From contig NZ_JAUCZC010000002.1 of NCBI RefSeq assembly GCF_030373265.1, forward strand, positions 1 to 64,000: a stretch of DNA of 64,000 nt, given 5' to 3'. How positions within the stretch are numbered: the stretch's first letter is position 1; each line of letters begins with the position of its first letter. This document shows positions 40,337-49,137 of the stretch, piece by piece. The notes beneath the pieces are model-generated. The model did not search any database, was not told where the DNA came from, and saw nothing but the letters and a program-made list of their open reading frames with translations. The position numbers and the translations under genes are program-made. The DNA is from Blastomonas sp. (GTDB taxonomy: Bacteria > Pseudomonadota > Alphaproteobacteria > Sphingomonadales > Sphingomonadaceae).

Positions 40337-40369
40337 GAAAAAGGCGGGCCGCAATGCCCGCCTTTTTTT
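40337..40369 (+). terminator. Rho-independent terminator after rpsD
   Basis: AAAAAGGCGGG and CCCGCCTTTTT form a stem around a short loop and end in a run of seven T residues, 24 bases after the rpsD stop. The A-rich left arm means it may also work on the other strand, for phyR. Confidence 0.92.
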
Positions 40370-40438
40370 GTGTGTCCGGCATGACCAGAGCGCTCGCTTG
40401 CCGGGCGGCCATCCAGCCACCCGGCAGGCATGCGATGA

Positions 40439-41251
40439 TTACACCGTTTCGGCGTCGAAGAAGAACAAGGCCTGGCTGATCGCCGCGCGCACCGTGTTGC
40501 GGTGGAACGGCTTGGTGATCAGGAACGCGGGCTCGGGACGTTCACCGGTGAGCAGGCGCTCGGGGAAGGCGGTGATGAAGATCACCGGAACTTCGATCTC
40601 GCGCAGAATGTCTGCCACGGCATCGATGCCCGAGCTGTCATCGGCCAACTGAATGTCGGCGAGGACCAGACCGGGCTTGTGCAGCCGTGCCTGTTCCACA
40701 GCCTCGTCGCGGGTGACCGCAATGCCGGTGACGTCATGTCCAAGGTCGCGCACGATCGTTTCGATATCCATCGCGATGATCGGCTCGTCCTCGATGATCA
40801 GCACCTTGGCCTTGATCTGGCTGTCGATCTCGCTGAGGGCCTCGGCGACGAGTCCCGAAACGGTACGGTCGTCCAGCCCCATCAGATAGGCGGTATCGGC
40901 ATTGGAAAAGCCTTCCATCGCCGTCAGCAGCAGCGCCTGCCGCGACATCGGCGGGATGCGACCCAGCCTCTGTTCGGTCAGCAGCCGGCGAGCATCGTCA
41001 TCCGCATCGGGATAGGCGTCAAAGCTGTCCGATTCATGGCGGTCGTCATGGGTTGAACTCCAGATGACCTGAAAGACCCGGTACAGGCCGAGCCGCGCGT
41101 CGACATCGCTGGGGAACTGGTCGGGTGCGGCGATGATCGCCTGCAGCGTTGCCTTCACATAGGCATCGCCATGATGCTGATCGCCTGCAAGCGCCCGGCT
41201 GTAACGCCGCAGGAGGGGAAGGTGGGGAGCGAGCGTCTGGCCCAGGGACAT
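40439..41251 (-). CDS. phyR: General stress response regulator PhyR
   Basis: A 270-residue two-part protein. Residues about 1-135 are sigma-factor-like and mimic EcfG (HLPLLRRYSRALAGDQHHGD, GFSNADTAYLMGLDDRTVSG). Residues about 145-265 are a receiver with phospho-acceptor Asp in LADIQLADD and KP in LITKPFHR. The FITAFPERLL segment is the FATGUY-type signature. When phosphorylated it binds NepR and frees the sigma factor EcfG. ATG 41251 is chosen because AAGGAG lies 9 bases upstream; earlier in-frame ATGs do not fit. Confidence 0.95.
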   Translation of the reverse strand: MSLGQTLAPHLPLLRRYSRALAGDQHHGDAYVKATLQAIIAAPDQFPSDVDARLGLYRVFQVIWSSTHDDRHESDSFDAYPDADDDARRLLTEQRLGRIPPMSRQALLLTAMEGFSNADTAYLMGLDDRTVSGLVAEALSEIDSQIKAKVLIIEDEPIIAMDIETIVRDLGHDVTGIAVTRDEAVEQARLHKPGLVLADIQLADDSSGIDAVADILREIEVPVIFITAFPERLLTGERPEPAFLITKPFHRNTVRAAISQALFFFDAETV

Positions 41252-41369
41252 GTATTGAAACTCCTTCATCGGATAGCGCTCGTGTCTATTGCTTTTGGCA
41301 GCCAGTGTCAAAATCAGGTCGGCCGGGATGACATTGCAGTGGAAAGGCAACAAACAGAACCTCAGGCAA

Positions 41370-41394
41370 GGAACAATCCTCGCCGCAGTTTGTT
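41370..41394. promoter_or_regulatory. Candidate EcfG-type promoter, roughly symmetric, between phyR and nepR
   Basis: On the plus strand GGAAC (41370-41374) and TGTT (41391-41394) are separated by 16 bases, close to the GGAAC-N16-CGTT pattern of EcfG promoters. The minus strand of the same stretch reads GGAAAC...TTGTTCC, a weaker match with similar spacing. It lies about 110 bases before nepR and about 120 before phyR. EcfG autoregulation of this locus is known in sphingomonads. Confidence 0.5.
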
Positions 41395-41502
41395 TCCTCC
41401 CCTGAGACGTTTATGCACGATCCCGCAGAATTTTGCGGGCTTGGCAGGGGTTGGACGGCTTGCTAAGCCCCATTTCGGGACGAATTCAACAGGCGGGATG
41501 GG

Positions 41503-41754
41503 ATGCTCGTGCATCGTGAAAATGACGATCAGTCCGGCGACGAACTCTCCGGCAAAGACGGCAAGCCACCTTTGGCCCACCGCCAGACGACCGACGACGC
41601 CTCCGCGCCCCTCTCCGATGGGCAGGATAGCGCCAACGCGCCGGAAGAAGGCAAGACCCATGTGATCGGCGATGCCCTCAAGTCGGTGTATCAGCGCACG
41701 CTGGAAGAGGACATTCCGGACGATTTTCTGGATCTACTCAAGCAGCTTAAATAA
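41503..41754 (+). CDS. nepR: Anti-sigma factor NepR
   Basis: An 83-residue protein. The first half is polar and low in complexity. The C-terminal half carries the family core IGDALKSVYQRTLEEDIPDD followed by FLDLLKQL, which binds either EcfG or phospho-PhyR. The stop overlaps the start of the kinase-like gene (TAATG). The sigma gene ecfG, often next to nepR, is absent here. The upstream ribosome site is weak. Confidence 0.93.
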   Translation: MLVHRENDDQSGDELSGKDGKPPLAHRQTTDDASAPLSDGQDSANAPEEGKTHVIGDALKSVYQRTLEEDIPDDFLDLLKQLK

Positions 41755-43349
41755 TGCCCAGCACCCCCAGGGCTAGTTTCCCGCTTTTTGCCCCCTTGGC
41801 GCGGCTGTCGATCGGCACGCGATTATTCCTCATCCTCGCCGTCGCCCTGTTGCCGCTGGCGATGGGCGCGGTTGTCGCCAACCGCAGCCTCGCCGATACC
41901 GCCGCCGAAGAGCGCAGCCGATTGCTGCAGAAGAATGTCGACGACGCCGCGCAGCGTTTGCGGACCGCCATCCAGAGCGATCTTGCGATCCTCGGCACGG
42001 CAGCCTCGCAGATCGCTTTGGGCGAAGACCCGGCGAAGATATGCCTCAACTTGCGGGAGCAGTTGGGGCCGCAACAAACGCGTTTTGCCGCGCTGTTGTT
42101 CGCAAACAGCACCAGCCCCGCCGCCTGCCAGATCGGCGCTGTGCCCCAAGCTCTGCGGCAGGCCGGCCGCGAGCCGGGCACACCGGCCACCACGCTCGTC
42201 CCCAGCGCCAATGGCGCCATCTTCGCGACCCGCGGACGGGTGTCCATGGCGCGTGCGGTCGCCTTCTACCCTGTCGATAGTCTGCTGGCTCTCGCCGACC
42301 CGGTTGATGATGTTCCGCTCTCGCAATTCGATCTGCGCGACCAGTCGGTCGTATTGCCCCTGACGCGTATTCCGACAAACTGGGAGCGCAGACTCAACGC
42401 GGTCATGAGCGCGCAGAGCGACATCGCTGGCGTCAATCTGGACCTGCGCTTCGCACGTCCCGCCCAGACGCCGCCCGAATTTCTTGCGCAGATCATTCCG
42501 TTCATCACCGTGCTTGCCGCCGCCTTGATCGGCTGGCTCGTGGTGAACTACATGCTGATCGCGCCTTTGACGCAGTTGCAACGCAAGGTGCGCCAGTACG
42601 AAACCGGGGAGCGGCTGGTGCCGATGGCGCTCACCGCGTTCAACGCCAGCGAGATTCAGGAGCTCGATCAAGGATTCGTCACCTTGGCGCACAAGGTCTC
42701 GATCGATCGCGACGCGCTCGATGAGGGTCTCAAGCAGCAGATCATGCTGACCCGCGAGGTCCATCACCGGGTCAAGAACAACCTGCAGATCATCGCCAGC
42801 CTGATCAACCTGCACGCGCGAACGGCCGATTCGGATCAGGCCAAGCTGGCCTATGGCAAGATCCAGCGGCGGGTCGATGCGCTTGCGGTGGTCCACCGCA
42901 ACCATTTCGCGGGGACCGAGCGCAACGAGGGCATCAATCTGCGCGCTCTGGTCGGCGAATTGGCGGGCAGCTTCGAGCATGCCGGAAACGGCGCGTCGAG
43001 CGATGGCCCCGATATCATGGTCGATATCGACAATCTCCACGTCAGCCAGGATGTCGGCGTGCCGATCGCGTTCCTGCTGACCGAAATTCTCGAGCTGATC
43101 CACCTGACTCGGCCCGAGGCTCCGGTGCGGATATCCGCGACCCGCCTGGCCGACGACCCGACCCGGATCAAGCTGCGCATCGCCTCTCCTGCGCTTGGTC
43201 CCAACCCGATGCTCGAAGAGATGCTCGCAGACGGCATCGACCGTGTGATGACAGGGCTTGCCCGCCAGCTGCGCGCGCCGCTGGAAAGGGACACCGCGTT
43301 CGAGAGCATCGCCATCGCCGTGCCGGTGTTCGTGCCCGCGTCGGCCTGA
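41754..43349 (+). CDS. Membrane histidine-kinase-like protein (PhyP candidate) with degenerate ATPase domain
   Basis: 531 residues. Two membrane segments (about 20-42 and 242-265) flank an extracytoplasmic sensor, then a HAMP-like linker and a HisKA_2 domain with the candidate His in TREVHHRVKNNLQIIASLIN. The last part lacks a clear N-box and the G-boxes: where Asn is expected the sequence reads LLTEILELIHLTRP. That suggests it cannot bind ATP normally. A kinase-like protein coded beside phyR in Sphingomonas (PhyP) acts as a PhyR phosphatase. The same role is likely here, by position and domain state. Confidence 0.8.
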   Translation: MPSTPRASFPLFAPLARLSIGTRLFLILAVALLPLAMGAVVANRSLADTAAEERSRLLQKNVDDAAQRLRTAIQSDLAILGTAASQIALGEDPAKICLNLREQLGPQQTRFAALLFANSTSPAACQIGAVPQALRQAGREPGTPATTLVPSANGAIFATRGRVSMARAVAFYPVDSLLALADPVDDVPLSQFDLRDQSVVLPLTRIPTNWERRLNAVMSAQSDIAGVNLDLRFARPAQTPPEFLAQIIPFITVLAAALIGWLVVNYMLIAPLTQLQRKVRQYETGERLVPMALTAFNASEIQELDQGFVTLAHKVSIDRDALDEGLKQQIMLTREVHHRVKNNLQIIASLINLHARTADSDQAKLAYGKIQRRVDALAVVHRNHFAGTERNEGINLRALVGELAGSFEHAGNGASSDGPDIMVDIDNLHVSQDVGVPIAFLLTEILELIHLTRPEAPVRISATRLADDPTRIKLRIASPALGPNPMLEEMLADGIDRVMTGLARQLRAPLERDTAFESIAIAVPVFVPASA

Positions 43350-43366
43350 CGGTTGCTGCTGGCCGC

Positions 43367-44509
43367 TCAGCCTCCCCTGGCGTAATATCGCTCGCGGAAC
43401 GCCTGCCCAAAGGCCGCCATCCGCCCCTCGCTGATCGCAGTGCGCATCGCTGCCATCAGATCCTGGTAGAAGCGCAGATTGTGCTCGGTCATCAGCATAG
43501 CGCCCAGCATCTCGCCCGATTTCACCAAGTGATGCAGATAGGCACGGCTGAAGCGGCTGCAGGCGGTGCATGCGCACGCCGCGTCGAGGGGGGACTGGTC
43601 CTCGGCGTGCTTCGCATTGCGGATGTTGATCGGTCCGTCCCATGTGAACGCCTGGCCGTTGCGCCCCGAGCGCGTCGGCAGCACACAATCGAACATGTCG
43701 ACCCCGCGCTCGACCGCGCCGACCAGATCATCGGGCTTGCCGACGCCCATCAGGTAGCGCGGGCGGTCGTCGGGCAGCTGGCCCGGAGCATAATCGAGCA
43801 CGCCGAACATCGCCTCCTGGCCCTCGCCCACCGCAAGCCCGCCGATCGCATAGCCGTCAAAACCGATGTCGCGCAGCGCATCGGCGGACTGGCGGCGCAG
43901 GCCTTCGTTGAGCGATCCCTGCTGGATGCCGAACAAAGCCGCGCGGTCGGCATGCTCGGTGCCGCTGTCGAAGCCCTCGCGCGAGCGGCGCGCCCAGCGC
44001 ATCGATCGCTCCATCGCGGCGGCCTGAACATCGCGCTCCGCCGTAGCAGGCACCAGCTCGTCGAACGCCATGACGATGTCCGACCCCAGCAACCGCTGGA
44101 TTTCCATCGAGCGCTCCGGACTGAGCATATGCCGCGAGCCATCGAGATGGCTCTGGAAAGCGACACCCTCTTCGGTGGTCTTGGTCAGCGCCGACAGGCT
44201 CATCACCTGATAGCCGCCGCTGTCGGTAAGGATCGGGTGCGGCCAGTCCATGAAATTGTGCAAGCCCCCCAGCCTCGCCACGCGCTCGGCGCCCGGACGC
44301 AGCATCAGGTGGTAGGTGTTGCCCAGGATGATATCCGCGCCCAGCCCGCGCACCTCGGCCGGCTTCATGCCCTTGACCGTCGCAGCAGTGCCCACCGGCA
44401 TGAACGCCGGGGTGCGGATGGTGCCACGCTGCATGGCGATCTCGCCCAGCCGCGCCTTGCCTTCGCGGGCGGTGATTGAAAAGGCGAATCTGGGAGCGGT
44501 CTTGGTCAT
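43367..44509 (-). CDS. tgt: tRNA-guanine transglycosylase
   Basis: A 380-residue enzyme that swaps guanine 34 for preQ1 in queuosine tRNAs. Catalytic Asp residues are in [15 protein letters not shown] and [18 protein letters not shown]. The zinc ligands lie in [20 protein letters not shown] 44509 begins the conserved N-terminus. It works in the step before QueA, whose gene is 33 kb away here. It is divergent from a small lipoprotein gene with 106 bases between. Confidence 0.96.
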   Translation of the reverse strand: MTKTAPRFAFSITAREGKARLGEIAMQRGTIRTPAFMPVGTAATVKGMKPAEVRGLGADIILGNTYHLMLRPGAERVARLGGLHNFMDWPHPILTDSGGYQVMSLSALTKTTEEGVAFQSHLDGSRHMLSPERSMEIQRLLGSDIVMAFDELVPATAERDVQAAAMERSMRWARRSREGFDSGTEHADRAALFGIQQGSLNEGLRRQSADALRDIGFDGYAIGGLAVGEGQEAMFGVLDYAPGQLPDDRPRYLMGVGKPDDLVGAVERGVDMFDCVLPTRSGRNGQAFTWDGPINIRNAKHAEDQSPLDAACACTACSRFSRAYLHHLVKSGEMLGAMLMTEHNLRFYQDLMAAMRTAISEGRMAAFGQAFRERYYARGG

Positions 44510-44615
44510 GGCCGGGCGCTCTATCGTCTTTGCCGCGCGGGGGCAAAGGTTTGACGATTGCCCCCGGTTGTGCGAGCGATAACCCTGCTTATTGCCCTGC
44601 AGGAGCGCCGTCATC

Positions 44616-44957
44616 ATGTCCCAGACCTCCCCCCTTGCCGCGCTGGCCTCGGCGCTGATCGCGACCGCCGCGTTGTCCGCCTGTTCATCCGACACGCCTG
44701 CAGCGCCCGAGGAAACCAGCGCGCAGGCCATCGAGAAGGCCGCGACCGAACTCGCCGCGCAGGAAAAATGCTATGGCGTTGCGCTGGCCAAGCAGAACGA
44801 CTGCGCTGCCGGCCCCGGCACCAGCTGCGCCGGCACGTCGTCGGTCGATTATCAGGGCAATGCCTGGAAGTTCACCGAGGCGGGCGCCTGCGAGAAGATG
44901 GGCGGTTCGCTGACGGAAGTCGCGGACAACGATCCCCCGGTGCCGGTGAAGGGCTGA
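44616..44957 (+). CDS. DUF2282 (bufferin-like) small lipoprotein, orphan
   Basis: A 113-residue protein with a lipoprotein-type signal ([13 protein letters not shown]). The C-terminal half has [36 protein letters not shown] and a later Cys in GACEKMGG, the pattern of DUF2282 proteins, some of which bind copper as bufferins. Four Cys remain after the lipidated one. Those genes usually lie in an operon with DUF692 and a DUF2063-like partner; neither is here. AGGAG lies 11 bases before ATG. The family is fairly clear, but the function in isolation is unknown. Confidence 0.8.
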   Translation: MSQTSPLAALASALIATAALSACSSDTPAAPEETSAQAIEKAATELAAQEKCYGVALAKQNDCAAGPGTSCAGTSSVDYQGNAWKFTEAGACEKMGGSLTEVADNDPPVPVKG

Positions 44958-44977
44958 ACTTTTAACCAAAGCCCCAT

Positions 44978-45059
44978 CGTCACCCCCGCGCACGCGGGAG
45001 TCCCGCTTTATTTCATCCCTCGCGCAATAGCGGAATTCCCGCGTTCGCGGGAAGGACGG
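44978..45059. repeat. REP-like paired palindromic repeat, copy D
   Basis: It has the same paired-hairpin structure as copies A-C and E, with a few changes (AGCGGAATTCCCGC, GGGAAGGACG). It sits between the convergent DUF2282 and tatC genes. Confidence 0.82.
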
Positions 45060-45068
45060 AAGTGGAGA

Positions 45069-45890
45069 TTACTCGGCAGGCTCGGACTGCGCCTCAGGCT
45101 CAGCGGCGTCTTCAGTCTCTTCGGGCGCGGCCTTGGCAGCCCTGCGCTCGGTGAACCAGATCGCCAGAATGCTGATCTCGTAAAGCAGCACCAAAGGGAT
45201 CGCCAGCATGAGCTGCGAGACGACATCGGGCGGGGTCAGGATCGCCGCTGCAACGAACGCGGCGACGATCATGTAGCGCCGCACGCTGATCAGTTGCGCG
45301 CGCGAGACGATGCCCGCGCGGTTGAGCAGCATCAGCAGCACCGGCAGCAGGAAACTGATCCCGAAAGCGAGGATGAACTGCATCACCAGCGACAGATAGG
45401 CATCGGTACTGGGCAGCGCTTCGACCTCGAGCCCGCCCGATTCGCCCTGGAACTGCAGGAAGAAGTGGAAGGCGGTGGGCATGACGATGTAATAGGCCAG
45501 CGCCGCGCCGGTGGTGAACAGCAGCGGGGTTGCGAGGATGAACGGCAGCAGCGCGCGCTTTTCCTGGCGATACAGCCCGGGCGCGACGAAGGCCCACAAT
45601 TGGTTGGCGATTATCGGGAACGAGACGCAGAACGCTGCGAAGATCGACACCTTCACCTGCACGAAGAACGCCTCGTACAATTTGGTGTAGACCAGCCGGC
45701 CATTGCCGTCGCCGAACGCTTCCTTGAGCGGCACCACCAGAAACGCGAAGATATGCTCGGAAAAATAGAAGCAGACGCCGAACGCCAGCAGCAGCGCCAC
45801 GACGCAGCGCACCAGACGCTGGCGCAGTTCGATCAGGTGATCGAGCAAGGGCGCCCGCGAGGCATCGATTTCGTCTTCGGGCTCGCTCAT
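45069..45890 (-). CDS. tatC: Sec-independent protein translocase TatC
   Basis: A 273-residue protein with six membrane helices, the receptor core of the twin-arginine export system. LLDHLIELRQRLVRCV, FVQVKVSIFAAFCVSFP and the FGISFLLPV stretch are typical. A charged Glu/Ala tail of about 25 residues follows the last helix. Its start overlaps the stop of tatB, and the order tatA-tatB-tatC is standard. Confidence 0.96.
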   Translation of the reverse strand: MSEPEDEIDASRAPLLDHLIELRQRLVRCVVALLLAFGVCFYFSEHIFAFLVVPLKEAFGDGNGRLVYTKLYEAFFVQVKVSIFAAFCVSFPIIANQLWAFVAPGLYRQEKRALLPFILATPLLFTTGAALAYYIVMPTAFHFFLQFQGESGGLEVEALPSTDAYLSLVMQFILAFGISFLLPVLLMLLNRAGIVSRAQLISVRRYMIVAAFVAAAILTPPDVVSQLMLAIPLVLLYEISILAIWFTERRAAKAAPEETEDAAEPEAQSEPAE

Positions 45891-46303
45891 CGTTCGCCCT
45901 CGGTGGCCGGAACCCCGGAAGGCGCAGCATCGGGAACGGCATTCGCGGCAGGGTCGTTCGGCGCAGCCGCGGCGGGGGGCTTCTCGGCCGATGGCAAGGG
46001 CTGCATCACCGGGGCAGCTTCGGTTGCATCAGAGGCGGCAGCGGCGGTCGCAACGGGAGGGGACAGCGCGGCATGCTCGCGCATGATGCGCTCGTTATCG
46101 GCCTTCCACTTCTTTTCCATTTCCTCGAGTTCGACCTCTCGGACCATGGCATCGATGCCGGTCCGGAAATGGCGCGCAACACCCTTGGCCTTGCCGACCA
46201 CCTGACCCAATTTGTACAGCGCGCGCGGAAGATCCTTCGGGCCGATCACAACGATCGCCACGATGATGATCATCAACAACTCGGTCGATCCGATGTCTAA
46301 CAT
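45887..46303 (-). CDS. tatB: Sec-independent protein translocase TatB
   Basis: A 138-residue protein. One N-terminal membrane helix (STELLMIIIVAIVVIGPKDL) is followed by an amphipathic helix (PRALYKLGQVVGKAKGVARH). A Pro/Ala-rich tail of about 60 residues ends the protein. TatB works with TatC to bind twin-arginine signal peptides. It lies between tatA and tatC. Confidence 0.94.
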   Translation of the reverse strand: MLDIGSTELLMIIIVAIVVIGPKDLPRALYKLGQVVGKAKGVARHFRTGIDAMVREVELEEMEKKWKADNERIMREHAALSPPVATAAAASDATEAAPVMQPLPSAEKPPAAAAPNDPAANAVPDAAPSGVPATEGER

Positions 46304-46371
46304 GACATGGTCACGCCTTCACGCTGGCTGAAGCCGTCCCGACCCCGATCGAACCGGAACAACCGCCCGGA

Positions 46372-46626
46372 TCAACCCGGCTTGCGTTCTTCGCTCGCCG
46401 CGGTCGACTTGGCGGTGCCATCGATGGTGCGCGCGGGCGGAGCCTCGATCTGCGCGACAGGGCGCTTGGGCTGCACCGGCTCTTCGTCATCGTCGGCCAT
46501 GCCCTTTTTGAAGCTCTTGATGCCCTTGGCGACATCACCCATGATCGATGAAATCCGTCCGCCGCCAAACAGCAGCACGACGATGATCAGCACAATTACC
46601 CAGTGCATCAGGGAGAAGGATCCCAT
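46372..46626 (-). CDS. tatA: Sec-independent protein translocase TatA
   Basis: An 84-residue pore-forming Tat subunit. The membrane helix [20 protein letters not shown], the hinge and the amphipathic helix [20 protein letters not shown] are typical. A polar tail follows. It precedes tatB by 68 bases and follows scpB. Confidence 0.95.
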   Translation of the reverse strand: MGSFSLMHWVIVLIIVVLLFGGGRISSIMGDVAKGIKSFKKGMADDDEEPVQPKRPVAQIEAPPARTIDGTAKSTAASEERKPG

Positions 46627-46654
46627 GGCGTTTCTCCTGAAATTCGCTTGCTAT

Positions 46655-47302
46655 CTAGGCCTGATCGCTGCTGTTTTCCAGCAATGAATCGGATTCATCG
46701 GACGAGCCGTCGGCATCGTCGCCAAAATCACCGCCCGTATCATCCGTAGCCAGCGCGCCTTCCAGCGCCAGATCGACCGGGTCGAGCAGGCCTGCCGCGC
46801 GCAGGTCCTCGAGCCCCGGCAGGTCGCGCCTGCTGGTCAGGCCGAAATGTGTGAGGAAATCGGGTGTGGTGGCGAACGTCAGCGGCCGACCCGGCACCTC
46901 GCGCCGTCCGGCAGGTGCGATCCAGCCTTCCTCCATCAGCACGTCGATGGTGCCCTTGCTGACCTGCACGCCGCGGATCGCCTCGATCTCGGCGCGGCTG
47001 ACCGGTTCATGATAGGCGATGATCGCCAGCGTTTCGGTCGCCGCGCGCGACAGCTTGCGGGTCTGCTCGGTCTCGCGACGCAGCAGCCAGGCGAGATCGG
47101 GCGCGGTCTGGAAATGCCAGCGCCCGCCGCGCTCGACCAGCTCGACCCCGCGCCCGGCGTAATCGCCCTGCAGCACCGCAAGCGCGCCTGAAATATCGGC
47201 GTCCGTTCCGATATGCGCAGCCAGATCGGCGGCACTTTGCGGCTGCTCGGCTGCGAACAGGGCCGCTTCGACCGCGCGCACCACCGGATCGATCTCGCTC
47301 AT
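46655..47302 (-). CDS. scpB: Segregation and condensation protein B
   Basis: A 215-residue protein with two winged-helix domains. VVRAVEAALFAAEQPQSAAD, the middle LSRAATETLAIIAYHEPVSR and TTPDFLTHFGL are characteristic. It forms the bacterial condensin with SMC and ScpA. An acidic Asp/Ser-rich tail ends the protein. It overlaps scpA by 4 bases. Confidence 0.95.
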   Translation of the reverse strand: MSEIDPVVRAVEAALFAAEQPQSAADLAAHIGTDADISGALAVLQGDYAGRGVELVERGGRWHFQTAPDLAWLLRRETEQTRKLSRAATETLAIIAYHEPVSRAEIEAIRGVQVSKGTIDVLMEEGWIAPAGRREVPGRPLTFATTPDFLTHFGLTSRRDLPGLEDLRAAGLLDPVDLALEGALATDDTGGDFGDDADGSSDESDSLLENSSDQA

Positions 47303-48102
47303 GGCGCCCTGCGCACTCTCAAGGGCGCAAACGCCGCCTCCTGCGCCAGCTCGACCCGCCCCTGCCGCGCCAGTTCGAGCAGCGCGAGAAAGGTCGACGC
47401 GGTGGCCGAGCGGGTGAGGTCGGCAGGCGCGCCTTCAGGCAGAAAGGCGCGCAGGTCGGTCCAGTCGATCGCGGTGCCCAGCATCAGCGACAGCCGCGCC
47501 AGCGCATCTTCCAGCGTCATCACCCGGCGGGATTTCACCATATGCACCACCGGTTCGCTGCGCTGCTTCACCCGGCCATAGGCGGTGAGCAGATCGAACA
47601 GGCTGCAGTCGTGCCGGGTGCGGGTGAGCAGCCGCAGCCCCTCGCCCTGCCCGTGCGCGAAGACATCGCGGCCCAGCCGGTCGCGGCCCAGCAGCCTTGC
47701 TGCCGCCTCGCGCATCGCGGCCAGCCGCTGCAACCGCAACTGCAGCCGCAAGGCCAGTTCCTCGGGCGAAGGTTCGATCTCGGGATCGCCAGGCAGCAGC
47801 AGCGCGGACTTGAGATAGGCAAGCCAGGCCGCCATCACCAGATAATCGGCGGCAAGCTCGAGCTTCAGGCTGGTCGCGCTCTCGATGAAGCCGAGATACT
47901 GGTTGGTGAGATCGAGGATCGAGATCTGCCGCAGATCGACCTTCTGCCGCCGCGCGAGATCGAGCAGCAGGTCGAGCGGGCCCTCCCAGCCGTCGACATC
48001 GATGAGCAGAGCCTCGGCTGCGGCGGTGGCGGCAGGCACGGGCTCGCTGAAGAAGAAGTAATCGCCATCGGGCGGGGCGATCGTGGTGTCCTGCGCGATC
48101 AC
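47299..48102 (-). CDS. scpA: Segregation and condensation protein A
   Basis: A 267-residue kleisin subunit that links the heads of SMC. VDGWEGPLDLLLDLARRQKV and ISILDLTNQYL are the conserved N-terminal region, and AADYLVMAAWLAYLKSALLL follows. The C-terminal winged helix includes ATASTFLALLELARQGRV. The start is GTG 48102, overlapping the stop of nagZ. It is co-transcribed with scpB. Confidence 0.95.
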   Translation of the reverse strand: MIAQDTTIAPPDGDYFFFSEPVPAATAAAEALLIDVDGWEGPLDLLLDLARRQKVDLRQISILDLTNQYLGFIESATSLKLELAADYLVMAAWLAYLKSALLLPGDPEIEPSPEELALRLQLRLQRLAAMREAAARLLGRDRLGRDVFAHGQGEGLRLLTRTRHDCSLFDLLTAYGRVKQRSEPVVHMVKSRRVMTLEDALARLSLMLGTAIDWTDLRAFLPEGAPADLTRSATASTFLALLELARQGRVELAQEAAFAPLRVRRAP

Positions 48103-49106
48103 ACCAGCGCCAGCAGCGCATCGCGTTTGGCGATCAGCTCCGCCTGGTGCGACCAGTCATGCACGGGGTTGATCGCGGCGCGGGCCCGGTCCAGCCGCGC
48201 GCGGGCGGCATCGGATATATCGGGAAGGGCGTGGGCGATGCCGACCATCTCGTCCATCCGCGCCCAGCAGTTGAGCGCGATGTCACAGCCCGCCGCGACG
48301 GCACGCGCGGCTCGGTCGGGCACCTCGCCCTTCAGCGCCTTCATGTCGAGATCATCGCTGAGCAGCAGCCCGTCAAAGCCGATGCGCTGGCGGATGATGT
48401 CCTCGATGATGGTCGGCGACAGAGTCGCGCAGCGCTCCGCGTCCCACGCCTCGAACAGGATATGCCCGGTCATTCCGATCTCGGCGGTGTTCAGCGCCCG
48501 GAACGGCGCGATGTCCTGCTCGAGTTCGGCATCGCTGGCGGTGACGCGGGGCAGTTCCATATGGCTGTCGACCATCGCGCGGCCATGGCCCGGCATATGC
48601 TTGATCGTGCCCAGCACCCCGCCGCGCCGCAACCCGTCGAGCACCGCTCGGCCGAGCGCCGCAACGCGCATCGGCTCCTGCCCCAGCGCGCGGTCGCCGA
48701 TCGCGGGCGTGCCGCCGGGGATCGCGACATCGAGCAAGGGGAGGCAATCGACAGTGATGCCGACCTCGGCCAGATCGAGCGCCAGCGCCTCGGCGTTGAT
48801 CCGCGCCGCCTCGATCGCGCTCGCGGGTGCGATATCGTACAACCGGTCGAACGCGCCGCCGGCAGGAAAGGACAGCCAGTGCGGCGGCTTCATCCGGCTC
48901 ACCCGTCCGCCCTCCTGATCGATCAGGATCGGCAGCCGGTCATCATTGTGCAGATCGCGCAGACTGTCGGTCAGCGCACGGAGCTGTTCGCGGGTGTCGA
49001 TGTTGCGGCCGAACAGGATATAGCCCGCAGGGGCGCAGTCCTTGAAAAAGGCACGCTCGTCCGGCGCGAGCGTCAGACCGGCCAGGCCGAAAATTACAGG
49101 TTTCAT
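48099..49106 (-). CDS. nagZ: Beta-N-acetylhexosaminidase
   Basis: A 335-residue cytoplasmic glycoside hydrolase of family 3, which removes GlcNAc from anhydro-muropeptides during peptidoglycan recycling. The family signature KHMPGHGRAMVDSH holds the catalytic His and Asp, and LIDQEGGRVSRM is the substrate-binding part. ATG 49106 begins the conserved region. Its order between the SPOR gene and scpA is common in alphaproteobacteria. Confidence 0.95.
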   Translation of the reverse strand: MKPVIFGLAGLTLAPDERAFFKDCAPAGYILFGRNIDTREQLRALTDSLRDLHNDDRLPILIDQEGGRVSRMKPPHWLSFPAGGAFDRLYDIAPASAIEAARINAEALALDLAEVGITVDCLPLLDVAIPGGTPAIGDRALGQEPMRVAALGRAVLDGLRRGGVLGTIKHMPGHGRAMVDSHMELPRVTASDAELEQDIAPFRALNTAEIGMTGHILFEAWDAERCATLSPTIIEDIIRQRIGFDGLLLSDDLDMKALKGEVPDRAARAVAAGCDIALNCWARMDEMVGIAHALPDISDAARARLDRARAAINPVHDWSHQAELIAKRDALLALV

Positions 49107-49137
49107 GCCTGCAGTGTCGCCAAAACCGGCGGTGAAA

